Positions 10,556 to 22,043 of a DNA stretch of 64,000 nt are shown here, piece by piece (the first letter of the stretch is position 1; each line of letters starts with the position of its first letter). The DNA lies in the NCBI GenBank assembly GCA_039583875.1, contig CM077155.1, positions 7,118,043 through 7,182,042 of the forward strand, in the 5' to 3' direction. The DNA comes from Platanthera guangdongensis (taxonomy: Eukaryota > Streptophyta > Magnoliopsida > Asparagales > Orchidaceae). Made by a program: the position numbers and the translations under genes. A model generated the notes under the pieces. The model was not told the origin of the DNA, did not search any database, and saw only the letters and a program-made list of their open reading frames with translations.

Positions 10556-11397
10556 TAGATAAGAAGTCATGATTTTGGATTCAAAGCATCAGTACTACTG
10601 ATATCAGAGTTTGATGTGATCTTTAATATGGACTGGCTCTCGGAGCAGCGTGCCTACATTGGTTGCAACTCAAATGAAGTCATACTGGGGCAAAACACCG
10701 AACGCGAGACTAAATTCGCTGGTATGCGAGGATCAAACAAAATATTGATGTCTGCTCTCCAAGTGGTCAAGGCGGTTCAGAAGGGCACAAAGTTATTTTT
10801 CACACTATTGGAGACTGTAGAGCCGAATTCCAGTTTGAGTGATGTTCCTATTATGTCGGAGTTTGCGGATGTATTTCCTAAGGATCTCCAGAAACTTCCA
10901 CCCTAGCGAGAGATTGACTTCACTATTGAGTCGGTGTCATGTGCAAAAACTATGTCATGCTCACATTACCGAGTAGCACCAAAGGAGATGACAGAGTTGA
11001 AAGTACAATTATAGGCATTGCTAGAGCAAAGCTTTATACGTCCAAGTATATCTCTTTGGAGTGCATTGGTCCTCTTTGTGAAGAAGAAGGATGTAAGTTT
11101 GCGTCTATGCACTGACTATCGTGAACTGAACAAGCTGACGAAGAAGAACAAGTTTCTGATTCCGCGATTTGATGATTTGTTTGATCAGTTGGTTTGATCG
11201 ACTGTCTATTCAAAGTTGGATTTGAAGTCCGACTATTGGCAGTTGAGGATTCGAGAAAGTGATATTCCCAAGACAGTGTTTGATACATGTTATGAGCATT
11301 ATGAATTTATTGTGATGCATTTTGAGCTCACTAATGCGCCATCAGTGTTTATGTACTTGATGCACAAGACCTTTAGAGAGTATTTGTACATGTTTGT
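10556..11397 (+). pseudogene. Protease/reverse transcriptase part of Ty3/gypsy element G pol
   Basis: Frames read FDVIFNMDWLSEQ (end of protease), then [46 protein letters not shown] and [13 protein letters not shown], the early blocks of a Ty3/gypsy reverse transcriptase. The pol is cut at 11397, just before the expected F[IV]DD catalytic motif, by element E1. In-frame stops lie near 10905, 11010 and 11197. The G element pol does not resume anywhere in the window. Confidence 0.8.
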
Positions 11398-12530
11398 TGT
11401 TGGAGTCAAAAACTAGCCCAAACGAGAGTTCGGACCCTGGGGTATAGCCAACACCTACTTCTCCCAAGCCACAAGGATCCAAAGAACTGACCCGAGGCTT
11501 CAGCACGGAGGTCCCTCCACTAACCCAGAAGATCTCAGAGCGCTTCCACTCCTTAGCCAAGTGCTGAGTTAAGGATACCTCATAAAGCGCTGCAAGACTT
11601 TAGAAAATGAGAAAGCTTGCCTTCTGAGGCATCCTGTGGGTCTATTTATAGAATCCAGAAATCTAGTCTGCCAACAGCGTAGCTCTGCTATTCCAAAAGT
11701 CTATATGCAACCCAAAGTGGTCGGCCAACAACAAAACTTCGCTGTTCTGAGGAGCTAAATGCAGACCTCTAGGGACAACCAGGTAAATTTACCTCTGGAC
11801 CAAATTGGGCGGGAGACTTCTCGCACACCTAGGCGGAAGCCCTTCCGCCCGCTTCACTTATCTGAATGGACCATCCTAGGCCCAAGGAACTCTGTCCAGT
11901 TACTAATGTGTTGAGAGCGAGAGCTACACTCAGCGCCTTGGGACAAAAAACGCCGAGAGCATTGAGAGCGAAACCTACACTCAACGCCTTAGGACCAAAA
12001 GCGTTGAGAGCATTGAGTAAAGGAGCTACACTTGACGCCTTAACTCAGAAAATGCTGAGAGCATTGGGAGCGAAACCTACACTCAACGCCTTAGGACAAA
12101 AAGCGTTGAGAGCGTTGAGTGAATGAGCTACACTCTACACCTTAACTCAGAAAATGACGAGAGCATTGGGAGTGAAACCTACACTCAACACCTTAGAACC
12201 CAAGCGTTGAGAGTGTTGAGTGAAGGAGCTACACTTGATGCCTTTACTCAGAAAATGCCAAGAGCGTTGGGAGCGAAACCTACACTCAACATCTTAGGAC
12301 CAAAAGCCTTGAGAGCTTTGAGTGAAGGGGCTACACTCAACGTCTTGGATCCAAAGAGTTCTGCTCACTCCGGGGGCTTTTCGCCTATCCAGACGGAAAC
12401 CTTTCCGCCCGCTCTAGCAAATGGCTCTTGAATTACCAGTCCAGAGGGAAAAACCCACTCAATAAATATAAGGTTGTACACAATCCACACTCTTTGCAAG
12501 CGAGTCCTACGCTCGAAAAGAAAAGTCCAA
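11398..12530 (-). mobile_element. 3' LTR of Tat-like element E1 (right end approximate)
   Basis: It starts on the plus strand with TGTTGGAGTCAAAAAC, interrupting the G reverse transcriptase. It is related to 43607-44400 of element E2 (shared CGACACCTACTT-type, GGAGGTCCC and GGTTGTACACAATCC blocks). On the minus strand a TATAAATAGA box (11641-11650) lies about 250 nt from the end, which fits an LTR read right to left. The middle holds a coding-like minisatellite (11915-12370). The right boundary is set where similarity between E1 and E2 fades. Confidence 0.55.
11915..12370. repeat. 102-bp minisatellite with CTCAACGCC and GCGTTGAG half-units
   Basis: A 102-bp unit made of two related halves repeats about four times: GAGCGAAACCTACACTCAAC at about 11966, 12068, 12173 and 12271. 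The period is a multiple of three and one plus frame stays open through most of it, giving a 34-residue repeat containing LNALGPKALRALS. It lies in the presumed U3 of LTR E1, so coding is probably accidental. Confidence 0.7.
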
Positions 12531-12593
12531 CCCCTAACATTCGGTGAATGCTTGCTGACCTGGATGGGAATCTTTTGCGGGTCCCACTTCGGC

Positions 12594-12604
12594 CCTATAT
12601 ATAT
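12594..12604 (+). promoter_or_regulatory. TATA box upstream of antisense gene a of element E1
   Basis: CTATATATATG lies 70-80 nt upstream of the first coding-like segment, in a GGCC-flanked setting (GGCCCTATATATATG). Element E2 has GGCCTATAAATATATG at the same place. The conserved position supports a real promoter on the strand opposite pol. Confidence 0.5.
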
Positions 12605-12669
12605 GCCAGGGCATGTCTCCAAGACGTCGTCCATCCTCCCCCTGTTTATCGCCTGAGCTCTTGCGTTGC

Positions 12670-13830
12670 TTAGAAGATGTATGCCAAATGAGCCGCGAAA
12701 CTGTTCTCGCAAGAGGTCCAAGACCGCCTCGCCGCTGCCCAGGCGAGGGCTCTCACCGACTGCACTGGGTTCGCCCCTAGATTTTGGGCAAGAGGCCAGC
12801 AGACTCGACTTATCAACGAAAGAAGGCCAAATCGGTTCAGCGAGACCATTCTAGGAACGAGCCTGCCTCGCCGACCCCAACCCCTGCTCGTGATGAGCCT
12901 GCTCTTCATCCAGAGGTTCTTTTCTTACCCAGCATTTTGGTGCTAACCCCCAAAGCAGGCTTGCTATATTGATATACTACCTCTCTCGCAGGGGATGGTT
13001 TCGGAAGGCATCACCGATGCTCCCCCGACGAATACCAAGTGAACCCGGCTTCCCGATGAGAATTTACAGTCGGTCTCGAAGGCTGCCCCTCCGATTACCC
13101 GGGTCGAGCCTGCGATTGCTCCCGGTAATTTTCTTGTCTGGCTTTCACTTTTACTGGCTTGTTTTTCTCTTCCTTCACTTACATAGCTTTCCGCAATATC
13201 CGCTTCTGGAACCTTAGGTATCGTTAGCCCGAGGCCCAGGACTCCCGCCGCCAAGGACCCTATCGACCCAGCGGTCGGCCTTCCCCTCTCGCCCAGGAGA
13301 ACTGCTGACAAGTCTCCTGCTCTTGCGCCAGATTCTCGCCCACCCGACGGGGAGGATAATGCCCTCTCGTCTCTGACTGAGACTCACTTACCGAGGCAGA
13401 CATCCTTCACCCCGGGCCAGGAAAAACGCACCGCCCACTTCTTGGGTGGCCTTTCGAAAGGCGACCTGCGGCTTCCCGCCAGCAATCAGGTAAACACTGT
13501 CCCTTCTCGCCCTTTGATCACTCCTCCCTCCCCTAAATTGGCCTTGCCACAGCCCCTCACCAGATCATCGGGAGACTACAGAGGAGCCTGACGTAGATGA
13601 GGAGGTGATCTCGCCGTCGCCTTCCCCCAACGATATGGTGAGCTTCCTTGAAGCCTCCAGAGATGTCGAGAAGCAGAGGGAGATAATAGCTGAAGTCCTG
13701 TCGAAACTCATTTTGGTGCGGCGAGAGGACTCCTTACGGGAAACTACCCTCCTGACATCGATTGAGCGCCGACTATGCGTGATCGAGCGGGATTATGTCA
13801 TCTTCTTGGCGAGACGGAGCGCCTGAGAGG
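12670..13830 (+). pseudogene. Antisense gene a of element E1 (coiled-coil protein, multi-exon, decayed)
   Basis: The segment follows the TATA box at 12594. It mixes open blocks with intron-like stretches and has a strong CTCGCC codon style shared with E2. The last block, about 13585-13826, encodes a charged helical segment (VSFLEASRDVEKQRE, then LSKLILVRRED) that matches in style and position the coiled-coil final part of gene a in E2 (45199-45625). I recognise no enzyme motif. Function unknown; it belongs to the extra ORFs that some Tat-lineage Ty3 elements carry. Frames do not join cleanly, so it is probably dead. Confidence 0.45.
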
Positions 13831-14369
13831 CGGAAGCGGGGAGACTTCTCCCGGAAGGCACATCACGCGGGCTCGGGACCAACAGTGCCTGGTCCACCAG
13901 GAGCTCACTGTTGTGACTGCCTACCACTATTCGTGAGTGCCCCCGAGGACAGGGAGGCGAGGTCGGGGTCGCTGGTGGTGGGAACAATACTGAGCCCCAC
14001 TGGTTCTCGCCCCCTCTTACCCAAACCTCCCAGCCTACCCTTCTCTCCATGTACCTCTTTTTCGAGCATATGTAATAAACTGAACAGATATTTAATTATG
14101 GCTCTTGCCCAGCGAGAGGCCTATCGTTTCTGACCTTTTATTTTTCACGCCATTCTTACCATCTTGCTGAACGCACAACTCTCGCGCCACGTTTATTTCT
14201 TATGCTTGTTATTGCTTCGCTCTTACCCGGGATCGCTCCCGGAGGCTCTCTCCATGTGCAGGTACATGAATAGTCGGTGGGGCGGGGAGGGATACGAAGC
14301 GTCAAATTATAAAAATATGCTATCTGCATTTCCGCCGTTATGAAAAATCTCATGATTACCGAATTTTTC
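13831..14369 (+). other. Spacer between antisense genes a and b of element E1
   Basis: 3' part of gene a and promoter region of gene b. No separate gene seen. Confidence 0.35.
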
Positions 14370-14378
14370 TATAAATAG
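14370..14378 (+). promoter_or_regulatory. TATA box of antisense gene b in element E1
   Basis: TATAAATAG lies 135 nt upstream of ATG 14513. The equivalent in E2 is TATAAATATG at 45811-45820, about 175 nt upstream of its ATG. This is a separate promoter for the second antisense gene. Confidence 0.55.
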
Positions 14379-14512
14379 GCCGGCTTACAAACTGTATTTA
14401 CTTCCATTTGATCCCGAACCTTCGTCTCCTTCCTCCTCCCTCGCTCTCGCCACTTCTTCAACCTTAGGCCTCCCACGCATAATTTTTCTCTTCCCTTCCG
14501 CCTTTATACAAA

Positions 14513-14635
14513 ATGCCAGGCGAGACCGAGGGCCGCACCAAGTGTGCGCAAAACTTCATTGAACACAACTTCCCCCCTTGCCGCTTAATCGAGGCGGAGT
14601 ATGTTTCCATAACCGCGAACTATATTCCCCGTGAG
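14513..14635 (+). pseudogene. Antisense gene b of element E1, N-terminal fragment cut by element T
   Basis: ATG 14513 opens MPGETEGRTKCAQNF, then HNFPPCRLIEAEYV and NYIPRE. This aligns by pattern with the start of E2 gene b (MGKKKV, then KRFTDHDFPLGRL), which continues into a putative gypsy-type transposon domain (PF04195-like). Only 41 codons remain before the LTR of element T begins at 14636 (TGTAACGCCCC). The reading frame is interrupted by that insertion, not by local mutation. Confidence 0.6.
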
Positions 14636-15033
14636 TGTAACGCCCCTGATTTTTCGGTGTTTATTTTAATTCCCATAGTGACGTATTTTTGGCTTCAGGG
14701 CGTTATGTTAACGCGTCGTTAACAAGTGTTGTTTGTTGGAGCATGGATTTGCCCAGTGGGTTTTCCTGTGTGGTTGGTTTTGGCTTGGTTGTGCATCTTC
14801 CCTCGCGAGTTGAGTCTGTTTTGGTGACTCAGTGGAGCTTTTTATATGGATGTGGTGACGTTTTATCTTCGGGTGGTGTTTTACCTGTGTTTGATTTGTC
14901 GGATTTTGATTTCAACTTTGCGGTTGGATTCATAGCGTCGATATTTAGCTACGGTGCGATTTTCATAAGATTCCGAGATAGTTTGAGTTCTGGTCGTTTT
15001 GGGGTTATTTATTAATTATTATTAATTATAATA

Positions 15034-15040
<7 letters not shown>

Positions 15041-15123
<83 letters not shown>
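15041..15123. repeat. (TA)n microsatellite in LTR T
   Basis: About 80 bp of TA dinucleotide, preceded by AT-rich decay. Confidence 0.95.
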
Positions 15124-15125
<2 letters not shown>

Positions 15126-15599
15126 CGGTAATAAGGGTCGCGTCAAAACCCTATTCATCGTCTTCCCTACCCGAGCCGTCGTCTGTTTCGCGAAAGAGGA
15201 GTTCAGCGTCCAACATGCTTTCGACCGACGATTTCTAGCGATTTGGTGGTCGGTTTTATCAATAGATTAGAGATTTGGAAAGCTCTCGTCGAGATCTACA
15301 CGATCGTGGTAAGCTTTTCCCTTTCCTCAATTTTTAGGTGTTAGGGTTTGTGGTTTTGACCTTATTTCCCCAAAAGTTTCAGGAATCGTTGCTTAGGGCT
15401 TTTGGAGTCCGATCCTTGTCGTGGAGCGGCAGATTTCCGAAGTATTGAGACAAGTGACGATTTTCTTCTTGTAACTGTTTCTTGCATTTCGTTTGTTCAT
15501 CTCTTCTCCTTAGAGCGTAGGAGTAGTGTGGGGATAAGCTTGAGGAATCCATAAGAGAGTTAGAAGATTCCAGCCTTTATCCGTCAAGTTTAGGTGTAG

Positions 15600-16110
15600 T
15601 GGTTTGTCCGAAATTCGTCAAGTATCGACAGTAGATTCGTCGAGTATCACAGTTTAGCCTAAGGACAATTTCAGCGTATATCGTGGGAAAAAATTTGTCG
15701 AGTATGAACTAGGTGTAGAAATCCGTTAAGGTAAATTCGTCGAGTATCATTCGTCGAGTAAGGTTATATTTCGCCGAGTCATTTTCGTCGAGTATCTTGG
15801 CGTCAAGTTTGTCAAGTATCGGCGGGCGTGGCGTTGAGTGAAGTTTGTTTCGTCGAATAAGGCTAGTTTGACGTCGAGTTCGTCGAGTATAAGACGCGAC
15901 GTTGAGTGGATTAGGCTTGGCACTGAGAGCGTTGAGTGATCTTGAGCCTAAGTCAAATTCATCGAGTAATCTCGACGAATTCATCGAGTATCGATGGCTT
16001 GGCGTTGAGTGCGCTGAGAGCACTCAACGCGGCGTTGAGTGAAGGTGTATTCACTGAGTATCTGGTTTGGCGTTGAGTGCGTTGAAAGCACTCAACACAG
16101 CGTCGTGTTC
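15600..16110. repeat. TCGTCGAGTAT and GCGTTGAGTG array in LTR T
   Basis: TTCGTCGAGTAT-type motifs recur at least ten times between 15610 and 15980. They merge into GCGTTGAGTGCG / GCACTCAACGC inverted pairs at 15990-16110. The inverted pairs can form small hairpins. Confidence 0.7.
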
Positions 16111-17460
16111 ACTCGACGCTTTCTCCGTGGACTTAGGTTTTTCGCCGATTTGTGCCCGATTCGTCGTGTATGGTCCTTAGAGTCAATTTAGGGCTGGTCA
16201 AGGTGTTTCTTTGGGTTTAGGCTTGGGTTTGGTTCAGGGTGTTTGGGTATGATGTTTTCTTCGGCTGGACGCCGGTTTGTGAATCATTACACTTGGTGGT
16301 TTGTTTGGTCTCTGTTTTGTGGGCTATTGGGTTGTGTTTGGGCCTACTGGACACCCCCCGTAGTGCCTTTTGTGAGACATTTGGGTTTGGTAGTGCGGGT
16401 TTGGACGTTTTGGTCACCGACTCTGGTCCGGTTGTTTTTACCAAGTGTTAATGATTCAAGTTTTCGGGCTGTTTTGTGCTCACTTGCTTCTTATAGTTTA
16501 GTTTATGCTATTTCAGGCTTATCCTTGCAGATTTTGTCGAAGCCTGGCTTCGTTCTGCACTTGGTACAAATTTTCTTTTAACTCCATTATTGCAAACTTT
16601 TCACTTTACCTATTTATATTTGGCTAATTAGTCGTGGTTTCAGCTTTTCTTATAGTTTAGTTTGGTAAACCCCTTCTTGCCTTTTTCTACTTCTTACCTG
16701 CTATTTCCATTGTCACTTGTAATTTCTTGCTGATGTGTACTTTCTTTGAATGACTCAGGTTTAGGGCTATAGCCGGTGGAGTGGCTGTGTTGGGTGATAG
16801 CTTGTGGACTGCAGTTATTGCAGTGGTTTTCCTCACCGTCGTGAGGTAGTTGGTTGTTTTCGGTTTTATTTCAGACATGCATACTTTCAGTGGGTTCGTG
16901 TCAAGTTGTTAACGTCCACTGTTAGTTTTCTTTTGGAATATTAAATACTTTGATAGCTGTTAGTTTACCTTTTTGGTTGGTTATACTTGCTCTATGGGAA
17001 GAATTTATGTTAGGTTGCATGTTAGATATTTTAAAGTATAAAAATAATATTAGTACTACCTCATGCATGTCTTATTTCAAAGCTAAAGTCACCATATTTT
17101 AACTAACGTTAAAGCTATTTTCATACTTATGATAAATGTAGAGTCTTGTATACCATGAGTTATCCTCTGGGGATGTTTATACTCATATATGACGTCTAAT
17201 ACTGTAAATAAAGTATTTTCCGCATCGTATAATTATCTTTTTCTCGTAAACTAGATGAACCACTGAGCCGAGGGATACGACTAACTGCTTAAACATTAAT
17301 TGGATTTTCCTCTTAATAACTTATTGATCTTTCATAAAAGTTTTAAGTTTGAGTTTTGCCTGAGCGTCTATAGTTATCCCCTGCTAACGTGACATCATGA
17401 CACACATTTTCTCTTACTCTAATATATCGTTAAATGCAGAGAAATTGCGGGTTGTGACTG

Positions 17461-17472
17461 TTGGTATCAGAG
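17461..17472 (+). promoter_or_regulatory. tRNA-Met primer binding site of element T
   Basis: TTGGTATCAGAG directly after the LTR is complementary to the 3' end of initiator tRNA-Met, the usual primer for minus-strand synthesis in plant Ty3 and Ty1 elements. Confidence 0.8.
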
Positions 17473-18142
17473 GGATGAGTTGTTTGACAATCGGTCGAAC
17501 AACTATCTCAGGTTTGTGTTAGTTGTATAGTTTTATTTCATACACACACCGATGTGTCATCAGTACGTCTTGGCCGAAGCATGAACACTACACTCATAAG
17601 CATGATAAGAAGTATACGACATATATTATGTAGTATGGGATGCATAATATGTGTTTGTATATGGATCCTCATAGGAGACAATATGTGACTATTATGTAGT
17701 ATGAGATGCATAACAATCATCGCATGAATGCACATTAGATTTTGATTTTCATTGCATGCAATATTATGTAGTATGAGATGCATAATATTTCATGTGTACG
17801 CCACTCATAATATGCATTAAGGTATTTTTAGAATGCATAGCACGACATACATGACATAACATAGCATTAGCACACATAGCAAGCTAAAGACTTACATGAT
17901 GACATATATATACACATGGTTTTGAGTCAAAGAGAAGAATAATAATTTATGTATTTATGGTTTAGGCACATGAGTCAGTAGGATGACGGTATATCATCTT
18001 AAGTTTAGGCATGTCATCATTAATGAAAATCCCAAAGAAAGTTAGCAACATGAGCAAGTGTTTAATTATGTATTGTCTGAATTAAGTTGTGTGGTTCTAA
18101 CGGTTAAGCTAGGTTTTGATTAAATGTTTGTTGTTTGATTAG
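17473..18142 (+). other. Leader of element T with ATTATGTAGTATGAGATGCATAA-type repeats
   Basis: Untranslated region between primer site and gag. A motif containing TTATGTAGTATG and GATGCATAA occurs three times at about 17626, 17693 and 17763, spaced 67-70 bp. No gene. Confidence 0.55.
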
Positions 18143-19400
18143 ATGCCGCCTAAGTGTCTGGTGATGAGGTCGACTCCCCAGTCGGAGGGGGAATCGTCTG
18201 GTTCCCAGAGTGAGGTCGTGATAGGAGGATTGCGTCAGAGAAATGAGGCTTCGTCGAGGCAAATGTTGGAGATACAGTCGCAGATCTAGGCGTTGTTGTC
18301 GGTTGTTGCTAGTCAGCCGCCTAGAGTGCGGGACCTGACTGTGGGTCAAACTGTTCCTGTTCCCCCTGCCCCTATGGTGCCCCCAGTTTTGTTGCCACCA
18401 AAGATGACTTTTATTTCGCATTTCCAACGATTAGGACCACCTATAGTGGTAGAGCAAATTTTATGGCTTTGGATGATTGGATTATAGCCATCGAGGAGAT
18501 GTTTGCATACTCAAGAGTTTCAGCAGAACATAGAGTAATGGTCGCTGCTTATCAGCTCAAGGGACTTGCAAAGAGTTGGTGGTTGAGGGAAAAGGAAAAT
18601 CTTAAGGATGGGTGCTCATGGGAATCCTTCAAGGAATTGCTGCTGAAAAAGTTTCTGCCGTCGGTCGAGAGGGACCGTTTGATGAATGATTGTCTACATC
18701 TAAAGCAAAGGTAGCTCACCATTAGCGAGTACGAGGTGGAGTTCAACAAACTGTGTCGATTTGCTCCTAACATGGTGTCCTTAGAGTCTAGTCGAGTTAA
18801 ACGTTTTTTGGGTGGTCTTAGGAATAATATCCAGCAGCTAGCTAGTGCTTATGGATCCGAAAGCTATGCTGAAGTTGTGGAGGCTGTTCTGAAGCTCTAG
18901 GCGATCAACAATGCCAAGAACTGAGGCCAACAAATGAGAAAAGATAAGAGGAAGACTTGTGAGGGTAAGAGTTCCCAAGAATCTGGTGCTGTCTCGAGAA
19001 AAAGGAGTAAAGAGATATGTAGTTTCTGTGGCAGACCAGGCCATCCATTTGAAAGATGTTACCGGAGATTAGGAGCTCAGAAATAGGAGCAGGTTCATGC
19101 GATTTAGAGTGATCCTAAAGGAGATTTAGTTTGTTCTGCGTGTAAGAGGAAAGGGCACGATGCTGCCCATTGTTGGGGAAAGGAAAGGGTCTGCTACCAG
19201 TGCAGACAGAAAGGACATTTCAAGTTAAAGTGCCCGCATGCTCAGCTCCTGCTGCAACTAGTTCCACTTCAGGCCTTGCCGCCCACACAACAATTAGACA
19301 AGGGGAAGGGCAAGCTGAACGTGATGTCTTTGGAGGAAGCTCAGACGTCTACTCGAGTAATTTCAGGTTAGATTCTAACCTAGTTCTAGCTTTTAATTTG
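18143..19400 (+). pseudogene. gag of Ty3/gypsy element T, three zinc knuckles
   Basis: From ATG 18143 the broken frames encode a Pro/Gln-rich start, then a capsid core (AIEEMFAYSRVSAEHRVMVA, then LAKSWWLREKENL). Three CCHC knuckles follow at about 19020-19062, 19135-19177 and 19195-19237: CSFCGRPGHPFERC, CSACKRKGHDAAHC and CYQCRQKGHFKLKC. All three keep CX2CX4HX4C spacing. Gag packages element RNA, and the knuckles bind nucleic acid. Stops at about 18289, 18712 and 18898 and one frameshift near 18465 show the copy is dead. Three knuckles instead of the usual one is unusual for this group. Confidence 0.8.
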
Positions 19401-20788
19401 TAGTTGTAGTTTCGACGTTCGTTCCCTTAGTTGCGTATGTGATTTCATAGGAAAGTTTAAGGTTAAGAACCGTTGGGTGCGCGTTCTTTTTTATTCCTGT
19501 GCTACCCACTCATTCGCGGCTAGGACCTTTGTAGAGCGTCACAGTTTGACCCTTGATCATGTTGGCGACGCGTTTCGTGTCAAGTTTCCCTTTGGTGATT
19601 CAGTGGTATCGGAACAAGACATTCAGAGTTGTCTGATTCTGTTAGGTAATTTTCTAGCTATTGCTAATTTGAAGGTGATAGACTTGGAAGACTTCGACGT
19701 GATCTTGGGCATGGACTGGTTGTCCAAGTATGATGCGGTCATCCAATGCAAGGTCAAGCATTTGGATTTCAAGATGGACAACGGTCAGCCCAGGAGTGTT
19801 TATGGTTATGCGTGCCAGGCTTCTCCGATCTTTTCTGCAGTATGTGCTCGGAAGCTTTTAGATTCCGGATGTTTTTCCTGTCTGACTTCGGTGTTGGAGA
19901 CCGGTGGTAGTTTGCCACGTGTTGAGGAGGTTCCTATAGTGCGCGAGTTTCCTGATGTTTTTCTGGATAACCTTCCCGGTCTTCCACCTGAGAGAGACGT
20001 GGAGTTCGTCATAGATTTGGAGCTGGGTATCCGTCCTATTACTAAGGCGTCGTACCGTATGGCCCCGTGTGAGTTGGAGGAGTTGCGTACCCAACTGGAT
20101 GAGTTGTTGCAGAATGGATTCATTAGACCAAGTTCTTCACTGTGGGGTGCTCCTGTGCTGTTCGTGAAGAAAAAAGATGGATCGATGAGGCTATGCATTG
20201 ATTACATAGAATTGAATAAGGTAACTATCAAGAACAGGTATCCCTTGTCGAGGATAGATGACTTGTTTGATCAGTGGCGTGGTAGCACTGTGTTTTCGAA
20301 GATTGACCTTCGTTCTGGCTACCATCAGTTGAGGATTCGTGAGACGGATATCCTACGAACTGCTTTCCGTTCTCGGCATGGACATTCTGAGTTCCTGGTG
20401 ATGTCCTTTGATTTGACTAATGCACCATCTGTCTTCATGGACATGATGAATAGAGTGTTCAAGGATTTCCTGGACCGTTTTGTGGTCATATTTATAGATG
20501 ATGTTCTGGTATACTCCCGCAGTGCTGAAGAGCATGCCCAGCACTTGCGTTTAATTTTTTCTGCCTTGAGGGAGCATAAGTTGTATGCCAAGCTAAGCAA
20601 ATGTGAGTTTTGGCTGCCTCAGATCTCCTTTCTCGGTCATGTGATTAATAATGATGGAATTTCTAAGGACCCAGAGAAGATTACTGCTGTATTGGATTGG
20701 AATAGACCTACCACACCCAAAGAAATAAGAAGTTTCTTAGCATTGACAGAATATTATAGAAGTTTTGTGGAAGGTTTCTCTTCATTGT
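19401..20788 (+). pseudogene. Protease/reverse transcriptase of element T, truncated
   Basis: The open frame from 19477 starts in an aspartic protease whose active-site triplet is destroyed (FYSCATHSF where the family has a DSG/DTG-type site). It continues through [15 protein letters not shown] into reverse transcriptase: [30 protein letters not shown], the catalytic FIDD ([12 protein letters not shown]) and LGHVI. It breaks off at SLSR near 20788, at the start of the RT connection domain. RNase H, integrase and chromodomain are absent. The catalytic Asp pair of RT is intact, but without protease and integrase the element cannot move alone. Confidence 0.85.
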
Positions 20789-20879
20789 CGAGGGCCGGGC
20801 ATCCCACGGCCTGCGACCGTACATGGCCCAGCGACTGCATAGTTGTACAAGACCACACACACCACACAGTCATAAAGGG

Positions 20880-21210
20880 TCGTGTTGCGCGCGGCCGCGC
20901 AGGGCCGCGTAGAGCGCGACCTGTGGCCGAGCATAGCCGCATGGTCACCCGGCCATGCAGGTTGTGCCTTGTGCGCGCCCATGCAAGGCCTTGCCTTGCA
21001 TGTGGCCCTGCACGGCCGCGCCATGCGCACGCCCTGCACGCGGCCGCACACGGCGGCGCCCAGCACATGCGCGCGCGTGCCAGCGATGTCCGCCGCCGCC
21101 GACGAGCCCCGGCCGCCCCCTTCGCCGTTGGCCACCTTATGCCGCCGCCACCTGCTCCGGCCGCCGCTGCCGCCTCCGGGCACCCTACTCGGGCCGCCCA
21201 AACTGCCCGG
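20880..21210. repeat. GC-rich degenerate repeat of LTR P2
   Basis: Imperfect repeats of GCGCGGCCGCGCAGGGCC type, counterpart of 5816-6290 in P1. The frame of element T pol stays open through it to a TAG at 21235-21237, adding about 150 Ala/Arg/His-rich residues with no biological meaning. Confidence 0.6.
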
Positions 21211-21520
21211 GGTAAGGGGGACACTTCCGTCTTTTAGTAAATTTTAGTGATCCAGGTGACTGAAACAGAGAAATGTCATTCGCCAGCACAAATCACTCTC
21301 CTGCGTAATTACTGACTCGCCCTTCCAAAAAACTAAAAATAGGCCCACATGCGTTCATTTCAAGCCAAACAACTGTAGAGGCAAGAGAGCTCTGAGGTTT
21401 TCCGCCTAGATTGTGGACTTAGGCCGATTCTCCGCTCAGAAATTCACTCTGCCCTTCTCTTTGAGCCACAGAGTCCTCACGCCTCAAGTGAAGTTAACCG
21501 CCTCCGCGAGAGCGCTCTCA

Positions 21521-22043
21521 TGTAGGACAGATATTGAGTCGAGTTCGAGTGATTTTGGCTAGGTAATCGAAATTTTCAACTCGAACTCGACTCAAAATCG
21601 AAATTGATTTCGAGTCGAGTCAGCTCGACTCGAAATGGCTCGATTCCGAGCTGGCTCGAAATTGAATCGGGCCGGCTCGAAATTGAATCGAGCCGGCTCG
21701 AAATTGAATCGAGCCTGCGCGAAATTGAGTAAATTTTCACTTTATTCTTAGTTGACTCAAAATTTAATGGGGCAACCTATAAATTTAGCAAATGAAACAC
21801 TTAAAGTCCTCATTTGTTTTTATTTAGGGTTAACTTTTATTATTTTAAATTTTAAAGTAAGAATATATTAATAAATACATAATATTTTTATTTAATTCGA
21901 GTTGATTCAAATCATATTTCGAGCGATTCAGGACTGACTCGAAATCGACTCAAAATCAGATTTGAGTCGAATCAATTTTAACTGATTCCGATTCAACTTA
22001 ATTTTCGAGCGATTTTCGAGTTTCGAATAATATTCTCAGCCCT
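21521..22043. mobile_element. MITE rich in CTCGAAATTGA repeats, inserted in LTR P2
   Basis: About 520 bp flanked by weak inverted ends (GTAGGACAGATATT left; GTAGGGCTGAGAATATT on the opposite strand right). The interior repeats GGCTCGAAATTGAATCGAG several times (21650-21725). Comparing P2 with P1 (6580-6610) shows the sequence is continuous in P1 and interrupted here, so P1 gives the empty site. hAT-type MITEs with CGAGCTCGA interiors such as the one at 5063 look related. Confidence 0.65.

Larger units (their letters stand above)
14636..17458 (+). mobile_element. 5' LTR of Ty3/gypsy element T (Tekay/Del-like chromovirus)
   Basis: It begins TGTAACGCCCCTG, typical of plant chromoviruses, and ends next to a tRNA-Met primer site (TTGGTATCAGAG at 17461-17472). 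Its 2.8-kb length suits Tekay/Del elements. It carries a (TA)n tract (15041-15123) and an array of TCGTCGAGTAT and GCGTTGAG motifs (15600-16110). The interior downstream contains gag, protease and reverse transcriptase on the same strand. No 3' LTR is in the window. Confidence 0.65.
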
